Positions 1-9,063 of a stretch of 42,381 nt of DNA are shown here, in pieces. Made by a program: the position numbers and the translations under genes. The notes under the pieces are model-generated. The model was not told the origin of the DNA. It made no database searches and saw nothing but the letters and a program-made list of their open reading frames with translations. Origin of the DNA: Acetobacter persici JCM 25330. GTDB lineage: Bacteria; Pseudomonadota; Alphaproteobacteria; Acetobacterales; Acetobacteraceae. Where the stretch lies: contig NZ_BAJW01000030.1 of NCBI RefSeq assembly GCF_000613905.1, forward strand, positions 1-42,381. The letters are read 5' to 3'. How positions within the stretch are numbered: position 1 is the first letter of the stretch; each line of letters opens with the position of its first letter.

Positions 1-1078
1 CCGCCGGGTCCGGCCGGGCGGGCATGCGGTCAATAAAGCCGGTCAGGGCGCGATACATGGCCATATGGGCGTTCGGGCCGGGCAGGGGCAGAACGGTCTC
101 ACCCGCCAGAGCGGCGGCAAGAGCCGTTTCCGTTGTAAAATCCCGGGCATCCAGACGGTTGCGTGTGCTGGGGGCCAGCCGCCCATCCGGGCGGAGCAGG
201 GAGAACACCGGGGCCAGACCGCAGGCTTCCACGCCCAGCAACCCGTCTACCGCGCTGCATGTGGAAAAGCCGGTTTCCACTGTTGCGAGCGGCGTTTCCG
301 TTGCAACAGCCGCTTCCCGCCAGACGGCGCGGAGCGTTTCGCTCAGGCCGGGCAGCACGGTGCGCACGGGCGGCAGCGGCAGGGACTCGGGGCCAGTGCC
401 GGAATGGGCCGTCAGGGTGGCCAGCGTGGCAATGGCGCAGGCAGCGGCACGGCCATCTTCACTATCATAATCCAGACCGACTCCGGCCAGACACGCATCC
501 AGATTGGTCAGCATGATATCGCCCGCGATAACCGGAGGAGCGGGCTGATCCTCGCTGTCTTTGGCGGTCTGGCTTTTTGCCGTTGGTTTTGCCGGGGCTT
601 CCGCCACAGGGGCGGGGGCAAACAGGTCGGGCAGCGGCAGTTCCCCGTTCCGCTGGGCCGCCGTGGTCCGCGCGGCGTTGCGCAGAACAGAAGACAGCAG
701 GCGAATGGCCGCGACAAAGGTTTCGGCCGCAAAGCCCTCACCGGGGGAGATAAAGGCAGCCAGATTGACCAGAAAGCCCGGCGGGCGATCAAACTCGCAG
801 GACCAGACGGCTTCCGTCGGGGCGGCCTGCCGCAGCAGCAGCAGCCACACCAGAGAACGGGCCGTGGATTCATCCTGCGTCAGCGCATCCACCCAGCGGG
901 AGGCTGTGCTGGCAAGATCAATAGGTCCTGTGCCGGGTACAAGCTGGGCCAGAGCGGAGGCTGCCTCGGCATCCCACTCAGCGGGCAGCGTTACGGAGCG
1001 CAGGGGGGCATCCGGGTCTGCTGCGGCGTGCAGCGTGCTCATAAGCACGCCGTTCCAATGGCGTCTGGCTTTTGTCAT
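1..1078 (-). CDS. TSCPD / ribonucleotide-reductase-like protein, N-terminal part (partial)
   Basis: This minus-strand frame is open from an ATG at 1076-1078 to the window edge, so only about the first 359 residues are present. It begins MTKARRHWNGVLMSTL and is rich in Ala, Leu and Pro. Residues near 270-350 include GVEACGLAPVFSLLRP and later GPNAHMAMYRAL. From memory, this resembles Acetobacteraceae proteins annotated as TSCPD-domain or B12-dependent ribonucleotide-reductase-like; the diagnostic TSCPD region would lie outside the window, so the family call is tentative. The frame is long, stop-free and has GC-rich third positions, while the opposing plus-strand frames look compositional. It is transcribed divergently from the NDUFA12 gene across a 221-base gap. 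A weak purine stretch precedes the start. Confidence 0.6.
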   Translation of the reverse strand, partial: MTKARRHWNGVLMSTLHAAADPDAPLRSVTLPAEWDAEAASALAQLVPGTGPIDLASTASRWVDALTQDESTARSLVWLLLLRQAAPTEAVWSCEFDRPPGFLVNLAAFISPGEGFAAETFVAAIRLLSSVLRNAARTTAAQRNGELPLPDLFAPAPVAEAPAKPTAKSQTAKDSEDQPAPPVIAGDIMLTNLDACLAGVGLDYDSEDGRAAACAIATLATLTAHSGTGPESLPLPPVRTVLPGLSETLRAVWREAAVATETPLATVETGFSTCSAVDGLLGVEACGLAPVFSLLRPDGRLAPSTRNRLDARDFTTETALAAALAGETVLPLPGPNAHMAMYRALTGFIDRMPARPDPA

Positions 1079-1199
1079 GCAGGCAGTCTACGCCCGCCCC
1101 AAATGCCGGTGGAACCCGTGCGGACCGTCATTTGCGGTATACAATGCCCGGTATAACGAGGATATGGGGGATAACTTTTCCACAGCGCGATTTTGCCCG

Positions 1200-1221
1200 T
1201 GCCGCACGGTTGCCGCACGGT
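1200..1221. repeat. 11-bp perfect tandem repeat
   Basis: The sequence TGCCGCACGGT occurs twice head to tail, at 1200-1210 and 1211-1221. It lies in the gap between the minus-strand gene ending its start at 1078 and the NDUFA12 gene starting at 1300. It could be a paired operator or a chance duplication; nothing else in the window tells which. Confidence 0.6.
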
Positions 1222-1299
1222 TTCTGATCGAGTGGAGTTGATCACACAGCCCGCAAAAATCATGGACCGCCGGGGCGGTGGAGTCCTATTCTCTGGTCC

Positions 1300-1668
1300 A
1301 TGGCAAACTTCGGAACATGGCTGCATACGCGCCGCAAAGGTCGCCTTATTGGCAAGGATTGTGACGGCCGGTGCTATTACGAATCCACAGGACCGGCCCG
1401 GCGTGGCGGCGGGGTGGACCGGCCCGAACGCTGGGTGATTTACCTGAAGGGGGAAGACCCTTCCGCCGTGCCCGCGGAGTGGTGGGGCTGGCTGCATCAT
1501 ACAATGGATGCGCCAATCCCGCAGGAAGAGCGCAAGCCATGGCAGTTGCCGCATCAGCCGAATTTAACCGGGACCACACAGGCGTATCGCCCCGCGGGCA
1601 GCCCCTATAAAACCGGCCAGCATCCCCCCGCGACGGGAGATTATGAGTCCTGGTCTCCTGAGGCGTGA
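1300..1668 (+). CDS. NADH:ubiquinone oxidoreductase accessory subunit, NDUFA12 family
   Basis: This 122-residue protein belongs to the NDUFA12 (B17.2) family, an accessory subunit of respiratory complex I found in mitochondria and alphaproteobacteria. It sits at the membrane-facing side of the matrix/cytoplasmic arm and supports assembly. Visible family features are the early stretch GRLIGKDCDGRCYYE, the central RPERWVIYLKG and the strongly conserved AEWWGWLHHTMDAP around residues 58-72. The C-terminal tail is Pro/Gly-rich. Length fits the family. The ATG at 1300 is the natural start because the conserved GTWLHT region begins directly after it; its ribosome-binding site is weak. It is followed by mlaD after 55 bases and may share its transcript. 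Confidence 0.93.
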   Translation: MANFGTWLHTRRKGRLIGKDCDGRCYYESTGPARRGGGVDRPERWVIYLKGEDPSAVPAEWWGWLHHTMDAPIPQEERKPWQLPHQPNLTGTTQAYRPAGSPYKTGQHPPATGDYESWSPEA

Positions 1669-1723
1669 TCTGAAACACATTCCCTGCTAAGGTATGTCTC
1701 CAGACAGGGAGTAAACAGGACGC

Positions 1724-2272
1724 ATGGCTTCAGTAACGGCAGTAAAACCCCGGCGCACGTCACTTGAACTGCTGACGGGTGTTCTTGTTCTCGGCCTGCT
1801 CGGGCTGATGCTTGTTGCCGCTGTGGTGGGGGAAGGCCGCAAGACCGACACCACAGGCTACCGGCTGCATGCCGGTTTTTCCCATATTGATGGTCTGGGC
1901 GTTGGCTCGGATGTGCGGCTGGCCGGGGTGACCGTCGGGCAGGTGGTGTCGGAACACGTCAATCCGGCAACCTACAAGGCGGAAGTGACCTTTACCGTGC
2001 GGCCGGATATCAAACTCCCGACCGACAGTGCGGCCATCATCACCAGTGACAGCCTTCTGGGCGGGAAATATATCGCCCTGTCTCCCGGTGGGGATGACCA
2101 TACAATGGCGCCTGATGCGACCATCAGTGAGACGCAGGGCTCCATCAGTCTGGAACAGTTGCTCAGCAAATTCATTTTCTCAGTCACCGATACGCTGACC
2201 CGCGCCAACAAAGACGCGGCAGGCGCAAAAGCGCCCGCCACAGGGGACGCCGGTAAAGCTGATCTTCCATGA
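1724..2272 (+). CDS. mlaD: MlaD-like MCE-domain lipid transport protein
   Basis: This 182-residue protein is an MCE-family substrate-binding component of a phospholipid transporter that keeps the outer membrane asymmetric. A single N-terminal membrane anchor (about residues 13-36, rich in Leu and Val) is followed by one MCE domain. Visible MCE signatures are FSHIDGLGVGSDVRLAGV and the later DSLLGGKYIALSPGG. The C-terminal part (from about residue 135) carries QGSISLEQLLSKF, the helix that lines the hexamer pore in MlaD proteins. AGGA lies just before the ATG. No mlaE, mlaF or mlaC partner is in the window, so the rest of the transporter must be encoded elsewhere. The neighbours suggest a cell-envelope transcript. 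Confidence 0.9.
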   Translation: MASVTAVKPRRTSLELLTGVLVLGLLGLMLVAAVVGEGRKTDTTGYRLHAGFSHIDGLGVGSDVRLAGVTVGQVVSEHVNPATYKAEVTFTVRPDIKLPTDSAAIITSDSLLGGKYIALSPGGDDHTMAPDATISETQGSISLEQLLSKFIFSVTDTLTRANKDAAGAKAPATGDAGKADLP

Positions 2273-2317
2273 GCCGCCACGCTCTGGTGCTGGCCGCCTG
2301 AAGAGGACGATTCCCGC

Positions 2318-2536
2318 ATGGAAAGCCAAAAATTATGGGTGCAGGAGGACGGGCAGCCCGTCTCCTGTCAGGAAAAACTGCGTGTGCTGGATGAAAACTG
2401 GCTGGAAGTGCAGGAGATCCTGCGCGATGCCTTTGAGGACGCTGTGCTGATGGGCGTGAGCGAGCAGGGCATGCGCGCCCGCCTGACGGATCTTGTCGCC
2501 TCCCTCACATCCCCGCATCAGGGAAAGAAAGCATGA
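2318..2536 (+). CDS. Small conserved-looking protein of unknown function
   Basis: This 72-residue acidic protein starts MESQKLWVQEDGQPV and continues with a predicted helical segment (LDENWLEVQEILRDAFEDA) and a second helix ending in a Lys-Lys tail. I recognise no family. It has no signal peptide, membrane segment or Cys pair, so it is probably cytoplasmic. It is supported as a gene by a good ribosome-binding site (AGAGGACG) upstream of the ATG, GC-rich third positions and a four-base ATGA overlap with the DUF2155 gene that follows, which implies translational coupling. Position between mlaD and DUF2155 suggests an envelope-related or regulatory role, but that is inference only. Confidence 0.75.
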   Translation: MESQKLWVQEDGQPVSCQEKLRVLDENWLEVQEILRDAFEDAVLMGVSEQGMRARLTDLVASLTSPHQGKKA

Positions 2537-3141
2537 GCATGAAGCATTTTTCCCGTCTGGCTGCACTGAGCAGTCTGCTGGCTGTGGCTGTAACTGTGAC
2601 GGGGCCGGGTGGTCTGGGCATGGTACCGGCGGCGCTGGCTGTGGGCACGCCCCTTGCTCCCCCGGCGGTTTACGGGTCTGGCGTGTGGCAGGGGAAGGGC
2701 ACGGCGGTTGTGCGGGTGCTGGACCGGCTGGATGCGCATGTGGAAGTGATTTCGGTCCCGGCGGGAACCACGGCGCACTATAAGAGTTTGGATATCACTG
2801 CAGGCCGGTGTCTGGAGCGGCCTAAAACGCTGTCTCCCGATGCCGCAGGCTGGCTGGAGCTGCATGATACGCACCCCGATGGTGCGACATTCAAGGGCTG
2901 GATGCTGGCGGCGGAGCCGGGGCTGGGTGTGTTTGAAAGCGCTGTCTATGATGTGCGGATGGTGCGGTGTGAGGGGGCGGATGTTGCCCCGATGGCACCC
3001 CCTCTGCCCACGCCAGCCGTGCCTGTGCTGGCACCGTCCGGGGAGGATAAATCCGCCCCTGCGCAGGGTGCTCCCGGTTCTGATGCACCGCCTGCGGGGG
3101 ATGCGCCCCCGGCCTCTCCTGAATCAGGGGGAGAATACTGA
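2533..3141 (+). CDS. DUF2155 domain-containing exported protein
   Basis: This 202-residue protein has an N-terminal signal sequence (about residues 1-36, ending near ALA-VGTPL), a DUF2155 domain (about 45-145), and a low-complexity Pro/Ala tail (about 150-202). DUF2155 features visible are the strand TAVVRVLDRLDAHVEVISV, a Cys near residue 94, FKGWMLAAEPGLGVFE and the final YDVRMVRC with a second conserved Cys. The function of DUF2155 is unknown; it is common in alphaproteobacteria and is often found near the NDUFA12 gene, as here. The start overlaps the stop of the 72-residue gene (ATGA). A short internal Met (residue 3) is an alternative start. Confidence 0.85.
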   Translation: MSMKHFSRLAALSSLLAVAVTVTGPGGLGMVPAALAVGTPLAPPAVYGSGVWQGKGTAVVRVLDRLDAHVEVISVPAGTTAHYKSLDITAGRCLERPKTLSPDAAGWLELHDTHPDGATFKGWMLAAEPGLGVFESAVYDVRMVRCEGADVAPMAPPLPTPAVPVLAPSGEDKSAPAQGAPGSDAPPAGDAPPASPESGGEY

Positions 3142-3295
3142 GGGCGGGCAGGCCTGATCGTTTATGACTGTGTGGTCTGTCTTGCCTTTTGGGGGTGTTG
3201 TCTGGCCGTTCCGGCTCAGGCATCGTTCAGAGACATAACGCAGGGCCAGCCCGCTTCCGGCCGGACGGTCCTGCGGCAAAACGAGAGAGGTTTAC

Positions 3296-4039
3296 GTGAT
3301 CAGTTCTTCTTCCAGTCAGGACTTTCGCTTTCAGGTTCCCTCTCTGGATCAGGCAGCGTTCCTTTTAGATTTTGACGGCACTCTGGTCGATATTGCTCCG
3401 ACGCCAGACTCTGTTGTGGTGCCGGAGGGGCTGCCGGAAACCCTGCGCCGCCTGCGTGCGGCCTGTGGAGATGCGCTGGCCATTGTGTCGGGCCGCTCGA
3501 TTGATCAGATTGACCATTTTCTGGGGGATATCCCGTTTGCCGTGGCGGGTGAGCATGGCATTGCCGTGCGGCATCGTCCCGGAGGCCCGGTTGAGCGCGC
3601 GGCCCTGCCGCAGGTTCCGCAGTCATGGTTTGCCGAGGCACGGGAGCTTGTTGCAGGCTGGCCGGGTGCGCGGCTTGAGCACAAGCCCGGCGGCTTTGTG
3701 CTGCATTACCGCGCCGTGCCGGAAGCCGGAGCCGCGTTGCGTCAGGCAGCCGAAAGCTGGGTCAAGGGTACCAATGGCACCTTTGAAGTTCAGACGGCAA
3801 AAATGGCGTGGGAAATCCGGGCTGCCGGGGTGGATAAAGGGTATGCCGTCAGCATGCTGATGAAGTCCGCGCCGTTTACAGGCCGCAAACCCGTTTTTGT
3901 CGGGGATGATGTCACGGATGAAGATGGCATGGCCGCGGCAAAACGCCTTGGGGGTGTTGGCCTGCGTATTCCGACAGATTTCCCAAACCCCACGGCGTTT
4001 CGGGCCTGGCTGGCCTCTCTGGTTGAAGGGAAGGGCTGA
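3296..4039 (+). CDS. otsB: Trehalose-6-phosphate phosphatase
   Basis: OtsB removes phosphate from trehalose 6-phosphate, the second step of trehalose synthesis and a common osmotic or acid-stress response. The 247-residue protein is a HAD-family phosphatase. Motif I is LLDFDGTLVD, with Asp25 as nucleophile and Asp27 as acid/base; motif II is in IVSGRS (about residues 62-67); the Lys of motif III is near AGVDKGYAV; motif IV is VFVGDDVTDEDGM (about 201-213). The start is a GTG at 3296, preceded by GAGAGAGG, which places it correctly for the family. otsA begins 4 bases after the stop, so the two are one operon in the order otsB-otsA. Confidence 0.95.
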   Translation: MISSSSSQDFRFQVPSLDQAAFLLDFDGTLVDIAPTPDSVVVPEGLPETLRRLRAACGDALAIVSGRSIDQIDHFLGDIPFAVAGEHGIAVRHRPGGPVERAALPQVPQSWFAEARELVAGWPGARLEHKPGGFVLHYRAVPEAGAALRQAAESWVKGTNGTFEVQTAKMAWEIRAAGVDKGYAVSMLMKSAPFTGRKPVFVGDDVTDEDGMAAAKRLGGVGLRIPTDFPNPTAFRAWLASLVEGKG

Positions 4040-4042
4040 GCA

Positions 4043-5388
4043 ATGGGGCGTCTCGTTGTTGTCTCCAACCGGGTGCCGCACCGCGGGACCGGTTGCAGCC
4101 TGCCGGTGGGCTGGCCGTGGCCCTCCGCGCGGCGCTGAAGGAGGGGAGCTGCCTGTGGTTTGGCTGGTCAGGCCAGCAGGTCCCTGAAGAAGACGGGCAT
4201 GACCCGGAGGTGAGTGTCGATAAGGTTGAGAATGTCATCTACGCGACAATCGACCTGACACACGCGGAATATGACGGATTTTACCAGAAATATTCCAACG
4301 GTATCCTGTGGCCGCTCTGCCATTACCGCGCTGGTCTGATGGATTATGAGCGCAAGGACCAGACAGTCTATCAGAACGTCAATGCGCTGTTTGCCCGTAA
4401 ATTGCTGCCCCTATTGCAGCCGGGCGATATGATCTGGATCCATGATTATCACCTATTCCCGCTGGGGCAGGCGTTGCGGGATCTGGGTGTTACCGCGCCG
4501 ATCGGCTTCTTCCTGCATATCCCGTTCCCGCCATGGAGCCTGATGCGCGCTCTGCCGGATGCGGATACCCTGCTGCGGACCATGCAGGCGTATGATGTGA
4601 TCGGCGTGCAGACCGAGGACGATGCCCGGAACATGAATGACGGGTTTGCCATTGTCGGCGTGGAGGCAAAGGCTGAGGTCTTCCCCATCGGCATTGACCC
4701 GGACAGTTTTGCAAAGCAGGCGGAAGAAGGGCTGAGCAACCCGGATGTTCAGCGCCTGAAGGAAAGCCTGCGTGGAAAGCCCTTTATTATCGGGGTGGAC
4801 CGGCTGGACTATTCCAAAGGCCTGCCGGAGCGGTTCCGGGGGTATGAGGTCTTTCTGGAACGCTACCCGGAGCATCGGGGCAAGGTGGTGTACCTTCAGG
4901 TAACCCCGGTCTCCCGTGGCAATGTGCCGGAATATCGGGCCTTGCGGCGGGAACTGGATGAAGCCGCCGGGCGCATTAACGGCACCTATGGGGATTTTGA
5001 CTGGACGCCCATCCGGTATCTGACTCACCCTGTGCCGCGTGCGCTGCTGGCCAGTTTTTACCGCCTTGCGGACGCAGCTCTTGTGACGCCCCTGCGGGAT
5101 GGCATGAATCTGGTGGCCAAGGAATATGTGGCAGCGCAGAACAAGTCTAATCCCGGTGTGCTGATCCTCTCCCATTTTGCAGGGGCGGCACCTGATATGG
5201 AGGCGGCCCTGATGGTCAACCCGCACGATGCGGATGAGATTGCGGACGCCCTGCATAAAGCCCTGACCATGCCGGATGGGGAGCGGCGCGCCCGCTGGGA
5301 TCATCTGGAGCCGGATGTCTGGCGGGTGACGGCTGTTACGTGGGCGCGTGACTTTATTCAGGCTCTGGGAAAGGCGCGTATCGCGTGA
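4043..5388 (+). CDS. otsA: Trehalose-6-phosphate synthase, frameshifted near 4079
   Basis: OtsA joins glucose from UDP-glucose to glucose 6-phosphate. The N-terminus MGRLVVVSNRVP is read from the ATG at 4043, but that frame then hits a stop about 30 codons in. The family sequence continues in another frame as PRDRLQPAGGLAVALR and runs intact to 5388. Adding one base between 4078 and 4081 restores a protein of about 448 residues, the usual length. GT20 features in the long frame include WFGWSG, IWIHDYHL, HIPFPPWS and the nucleotide-sugar region DGMNLVAKEY. A TTG at 4093 could be called as a start but would remove the substrate-binding N-terminus. I interpret the break as a lost base in the assembly. 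The dsbB start overlaps the otsA stop. Confidence 0.88.
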
Positions 5389-5899
5389 GATCAGCATTAC
5401 CTGCCAGAAAAATGGGTCTTTTTCTTGCGCTGGCCGGGGCCATGGCGCTGGGTGTGGCGTGGTGGGTGGAGCATGTGCTCCACATCATGCCCTGTGAATT
5501 ATGTCTGGTTGAGCGCTGGCCCTGGCGTGTCCTGTTTCTCATTGGTCTGGTGGATATTCTGCTGCCCGGCGCTGCGGGTGGCCCGGTGCTGTGGCTGTGT
5601 GTGCCAACCCTGCTGGCCTCCGTAGGCTGGCGTTCTGCCATGCCGGTGTGGAGTGGGGCTGGTGGCCAAGCCCGCTTCCCGGTTGCCAAGCGCCTCATAT
5701 TACGGGCACAACCATGGCGGAACGTCTGGCATCCATGCCGCTTCTGCCGTCTAAACCGTGTGACGCGCCAACTTATCTGCTGCCCGGCCTGCCGTTATCC
5801 ATGTCTGTCATGGGCGGGCTGTATGCGGCGGCTGTGCTGGGGGTGTTTGGCGTTTGGCGCTATCGTGTGAGCCATACCGCCCGCAGAATTTTTTACTAA
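5385..5899 (+). CDS. dsbB: DsbB-family disulfide bond formation protein, frameshifted near 5625
   Basis: DsbB is the inner-membrane quinone reductase that reoxidises DsbA. The first frame (from GTG 5385) gives membrane segments and the MPCELCLVERWPWR motif, with the CxxC pair at about residues 37-40. After LLASV near 5624 the family sequence moves to another frame: LAFCHAGVEWGWWPSPLPG, then GCQAP and KPCDAP, the second redox cysteine pair, then a last membrane segment ending at 5899. One missing base at 5625-5627 (GG run) explains this, giving about 171 residues. The GTG overlaps the otsA stop by four bases; ATG 5412 is an alternative start. Coupling to otsA appears to be by gene packing only. 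Confidence 0.82.
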
Positions 5900-6087
5900 A
5901 TTCCGCCTCTGCGCGGAACCGGAGCGCACTGAGGTTTGGGCACAGGCATTTTCAGTCTGTGCGCCTCACGGTTTTCTGTTCCCGGTTCTGATCCTGTGAT
6001 AGCATTTAGGCAAGCAACGCGGGGCCTGCTGGCAGGCTCCGCCAAAATATAGAGCCACAGCCTAACAGGAAGCCCCGGGAATTTTTT

Positions 6088-9027
6088 ATGACGACATATG
6101 ATAACGAAAAGAAGCTCGACTGGAGCGTATTTGACTGTGTCTGGTATAAAGAAAAATATTCAGAGCTTCTGACATTCCTGAACATTCAAACAGATGCGGA
6201 TGTTCAGGATTTTTATCAGAAAGAAGGGGTGGGGCTTAAACACTCACCCAACCCTTATTTTGATGAAGACTGGTATCTGAGCAAATACCCCGGCGTGTCG
6301 GAACAGATTATCCGGGGGGAGTTCCGCTCAGGGTTTGAGCATTATTGCCAGAAGGGCTTTGCCTCCCACAATCCGCACTGGCTGTTTGATGAAAGCTATT
6401 ATCTGAAGCGGCGTCAGGACGTGTCTGACGTCAGCCTTGCGGAAGAGGGCTTCCGGAACGGGTATGACCATTATCTGAATATCGGGGATTTTCAGTATAG
6501 CAGCGGGTCATGGTTTTTCGACCCCAATGCCTATCTGAAAGGCGGCCAGCCCACCACCACCGAACTGGGGCCTTATGCCCAGTGTGTGCGGGCAACAACG
6601 CCCGTCACGGGGTATGGCCACAGACTTTCTTGGTATTTTGACCCGGAATGGTATCTGGAAACCTATCCGCAGGTGCGGAAGGAACTGGACGCCGGGGAAT
6701 GGACGTCCGCCCTGCACCATTATCTGGCCAATAAAACGCCGACACTCTTCAACCCGGACCCGTATTTTTCAGAAGAGTTTTACGGCAGCATCAATAACGA
6801 CGTGTCGGGTGCTGTTGAAAACGGAAATTTCCGCAATTTCTTTGAGCATTTCCTGAAATATGGGGTGCATGAACTGCGTAAGCCGCTCTCCACCGTGGAT
6901 CTGGAAGGATATTACCGCAACCCGGCGGTGCAGCAGGAAGTCAGTCGCGGGGATTATCCGGACGCGTTCGCACACTATATCGCGCATGGCGGTAAGGTTG
7001 AGGATAATGCGGCCTTCCAGCAGGAAAGCGAGCATATTTCCAAAAAGCTTTATCACGAAATGTGCCGAATCCGGATGCCGCTGCTGCTCAATCAGACGCT
7101 GGATTTTACGTACGACTATCCTGATCTGACCGTCATTATTATCGCGCACAACCATTTTGCCATGACGCTGAGCGCGCTTGCGTCTCTGCGGGCCAACTAT
7201 AATGGGCCTATGCAGGTTATTGTGGTGGATTCCGGCTCTACTGACGGGATGCGCACGATTGAACAGCATGTGCGCGGTCTGGAAGTCATCCGCTTTCCGG
7301 GGAATATCGGTTTTCTGCTGGGCTGTAACGCAGCGCTTGAAAAAGTGCGTGGTCCTTTCACGCTCTATCTGAATAATGATCTGGAGTTGATGCCGGGCGC
7401 TGTGGGTAATGCGCTGGCGCGCCTGCGCAATGAGCCGCAGACGGGGGCAGTAGGGGCCAAGCTGGTCCGTACCAACGGGATGTTGCAGGAAGCTGGCAGC
7501 ATTGTCTGGCGTGACGGGTCTGTCTGCGGCTATCTGCGGGATAGGCGCCCGGATGTGCCGGAAGCCAATTTTGTGCGCTCGGTTGATTTCTGCTCCGGCG
7601 CGTTCCTGCTGGTCAGAACCACTCTGCTCAAAGAACTGGGTGGTTTTGATACCGATTATGCTCCGGCCTATTTTGAGGAAACAGATCTGTGCCTCCGTAT
7701 TCATGAGGCCGGGTCGGACGTGGTGTATGACCCCTCGATTGTGGTTATTCATTATGAATATGGTACATCCGGCTTTATCAGCGGCGCCTCCATGATTGCG
7801 CGGAATCAGGAAACTTTCCGCAGGAAGCACGGTGCCTATCTGCGGCAGAAAAATCTGTTCCATGAGCGTCTGCTGGTGCGGGCACGCTCTTCCGCCACGC
7901 GGCAGAAGCGGATTCTGTTTATTGAAGACCGGCTGCCGTACCGGTTCCTCGGGTCAGGCTTTACGCGGTCTAATGACGTCATCCGGAGCATGATTGATCT
8001 GGGGTATCATGTCACGGTGTATCCGGTTTACCGGCCCACAGAACCGATGGAAGAAATCTGCAGCGCCTTCCCGGACCGCGCTGAGGTGATCTGGGACCGG
8101 GAACTGCCGGAACTGGAGGACTTTATTAAATCCCGTGCCGGATATTATGATCTTGTGTGGATTGCCCGCACCCATAATGCGGACCGTCTGGCTCCCGTGC
8201 TGATGCAGTGTGCGGATGCCATTTCATCCCATGCCGTAATTATTGATACCGAGGCTGTGGCGGCGCCGCGTGAGCACCAGAAGCATCTTCTGCGCGGCAC
8301 AGGTGCGCCGGAGCAGACCGTTGATGAAATGCTGAAACACGAATTCCGTCATTTGTTCATGGCTGAGAAAATTGTTGCTGTGAACAGAAAGGATGCTGAG
8401 ATTCTGAAGAAGAACGGCTTCCCGAATGTCGGTGTTCTGGGGCATATGCAAAAGCCATTGCCCTATAGTCCGGGGTGGGACGCACGGCGAGATATTCTCT
8501 TCCTCGGTGCGATGCATGATGCAGATTCCCCCAATGTGGATTCCCTTGCATGGTTTAGTAGTGAGGTCCTGCCGCGGCTGGAAGGGCGTCTGCCCGCGGA
8601 TGTGAAATTTACTGTGTGTGGCTATATCAGCCCCAGAGTTGATCTCTCTCTGCTGGCAAAAAATCCGCGCGTGAACCTGCTGGGTCGCGTTTCCGCCGTT
8701 GGCCCGGTGTATGACAGCCACCGGATTTTTGTGGCCCCGACGCGATTTGCTGCCGGTATTCCCTACAAAATTCACGAGGCCGCAGCGCATGGTCTTCCCA
8801 TTGTGGCCTCTTCCATCCTGTGTGAGCAGGTGGGCTGGACGCCGGGTGAGGACATGCTGAGTGTCAGCACGACGGACCCGCAGGCCTTCGCGGATGCTGT
8901 TGTCCGGCTGTATGAAGATAAGGTGCTGTGGGAGAGCATCCGTGAGCATGAGCTTGCCCGTGTGCGAGAGGAACACTCCCGCGAGATATATCTCGAACAG
9001 CTAAAGGGTATTCTCAGCTTTTCATAA
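6088..9027 (+). CDS. Bifunctional glycosyltransferase (GT2 plus GT4-like) with N-terminal repeat modules
   Basis: This 979-residue cytoplasmic protein has three parts. Residues about 15-305 hold five to seven degenerate copies of a module with an aromatic-Tyr pair, a Tyr/Asn-Pro-x-Val and a closing His-Tyr (for example DEDWYLSKYPGV and later FEHYCQKG). Residues about 347-560 are a GT2 GT-A domain: LTVIIIAHNH, VVDSGSTDG, the metal-site-like LYLNNDLEL and FEETDLCLRI. Residues about 607-970 are a GT-B, GT4-like domain starting KRILFIEDRLP with a donor-binding region near GIPYKIHEAAAHGLPIVAS. Two domains suggest two consecutive sugar additions in lipopolysaccharide or exopolysaccharide synthesis; acceptor and sugars are unknown. 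The gene stands alone: 188 bases upstream are non-coding, and a strong hairpin follows it. Confidence 0.9.
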   Translation: MTTYDNEKKLDWSVFDCVWYKEKYSELLTFLNIQTDADVQDFYQKEGVGLKHSPNPYFDEDWYLSKYPGVSEQIIRGEFRSGFEHYCQKGFASHNPHWLFDESYYLKRRQDVSDVSLAEEGFRNGYDHYLNIGDFQYSSGSWFFDPNAYLKGGQPTTTELGPYAQCVRATTPVTGYGHRLSWYFDPEWYLETYPQVRKELDAGEWTSALHHYLANKTPTLFNPDPYFSEEFYGSINNDVSGAVENGNFRNFFEHFLKYGVHELRKPLSTVDLEGYYRNPAVQQEVSRGDYPDAFAHYIAHGGKVEDNAAFQQESEHISKKLYHEMCRIRMPLLLNQTLDFTYDYPDLTVIIIAHNHFAMTLSALASLRANYNGPMQVIVVDSGSTDGMRTIEQHVRGLEVIRFPGNIGFLLGCNAALEKVRGPFTLYLNNDLELMPGAVGNALARLRNEPQTGAVGAKLVRTNGMLQEAGSIVWRDGSVCGYLRDRRPDVPEANFVRSVDFCSGAFLLVRTTLLKELGGFDTDYAPAYFEETDLCLRIHEAGSDVVYDPSIVVIHYEYGTSGFISGASMIARNQETFRRKHGAYLRQKNLFHERLLVRARSSATRQKRILFIEDRLPYRFLGSGFTRSNDVIRSMIDLGYHVTVYPVYRPTEPMEEICSAFPDRAEVIWDRELPELEDFIKSRAGYYDLVWIARTHNADRLAPVLMQCADAISSHAVIIDTEAVAAPREHQKHLLRGTGAPEQTVDEMLKHEFRHLFMAEKIVAVNRKDAEILKKNGFPNVGVLGHMQKPLPYSPGWDARRDILFLGAMHDADSPNVDSLAWFSSEVLPRLEGRLPADVKFTVCGYISPRVDLSLLAKNPRVNLLGRVSAVGPVYDSHRIFVAPTRFAAGIPYKIHEAAAHGLPIVASSILCEQVGWTPGEDMLSVSTTDPQAFADAVVRLYEDKVLWESIREHELARVREEHSREIYLEQLKGILSFS

Positions 9028-9063
9028 AAACCGGTTTGCGGTTTTAGAAGACTGATCCGGGGG

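Noticed and set aside
65-1241. Plus-strand frames opposite the partial minus-strand gene
   Set aside because: Low-complexity Gly/Arg/Gln translations with no recognisable motif; the minus-strand frame is stop-free and starts at a plausible ATG.
3172-3375. A small frame with a signal-peptide-like start before otsB
   Set aside because: It overlaps the otsB start in another frame and has no supporting ribosome-binding site or conservation cue.
6769-8976. Two long minus-strand frames inside the 979-residue glycosyltransferase
   Set aside because: Both lie wholly opposite conserved domains; no independent features.
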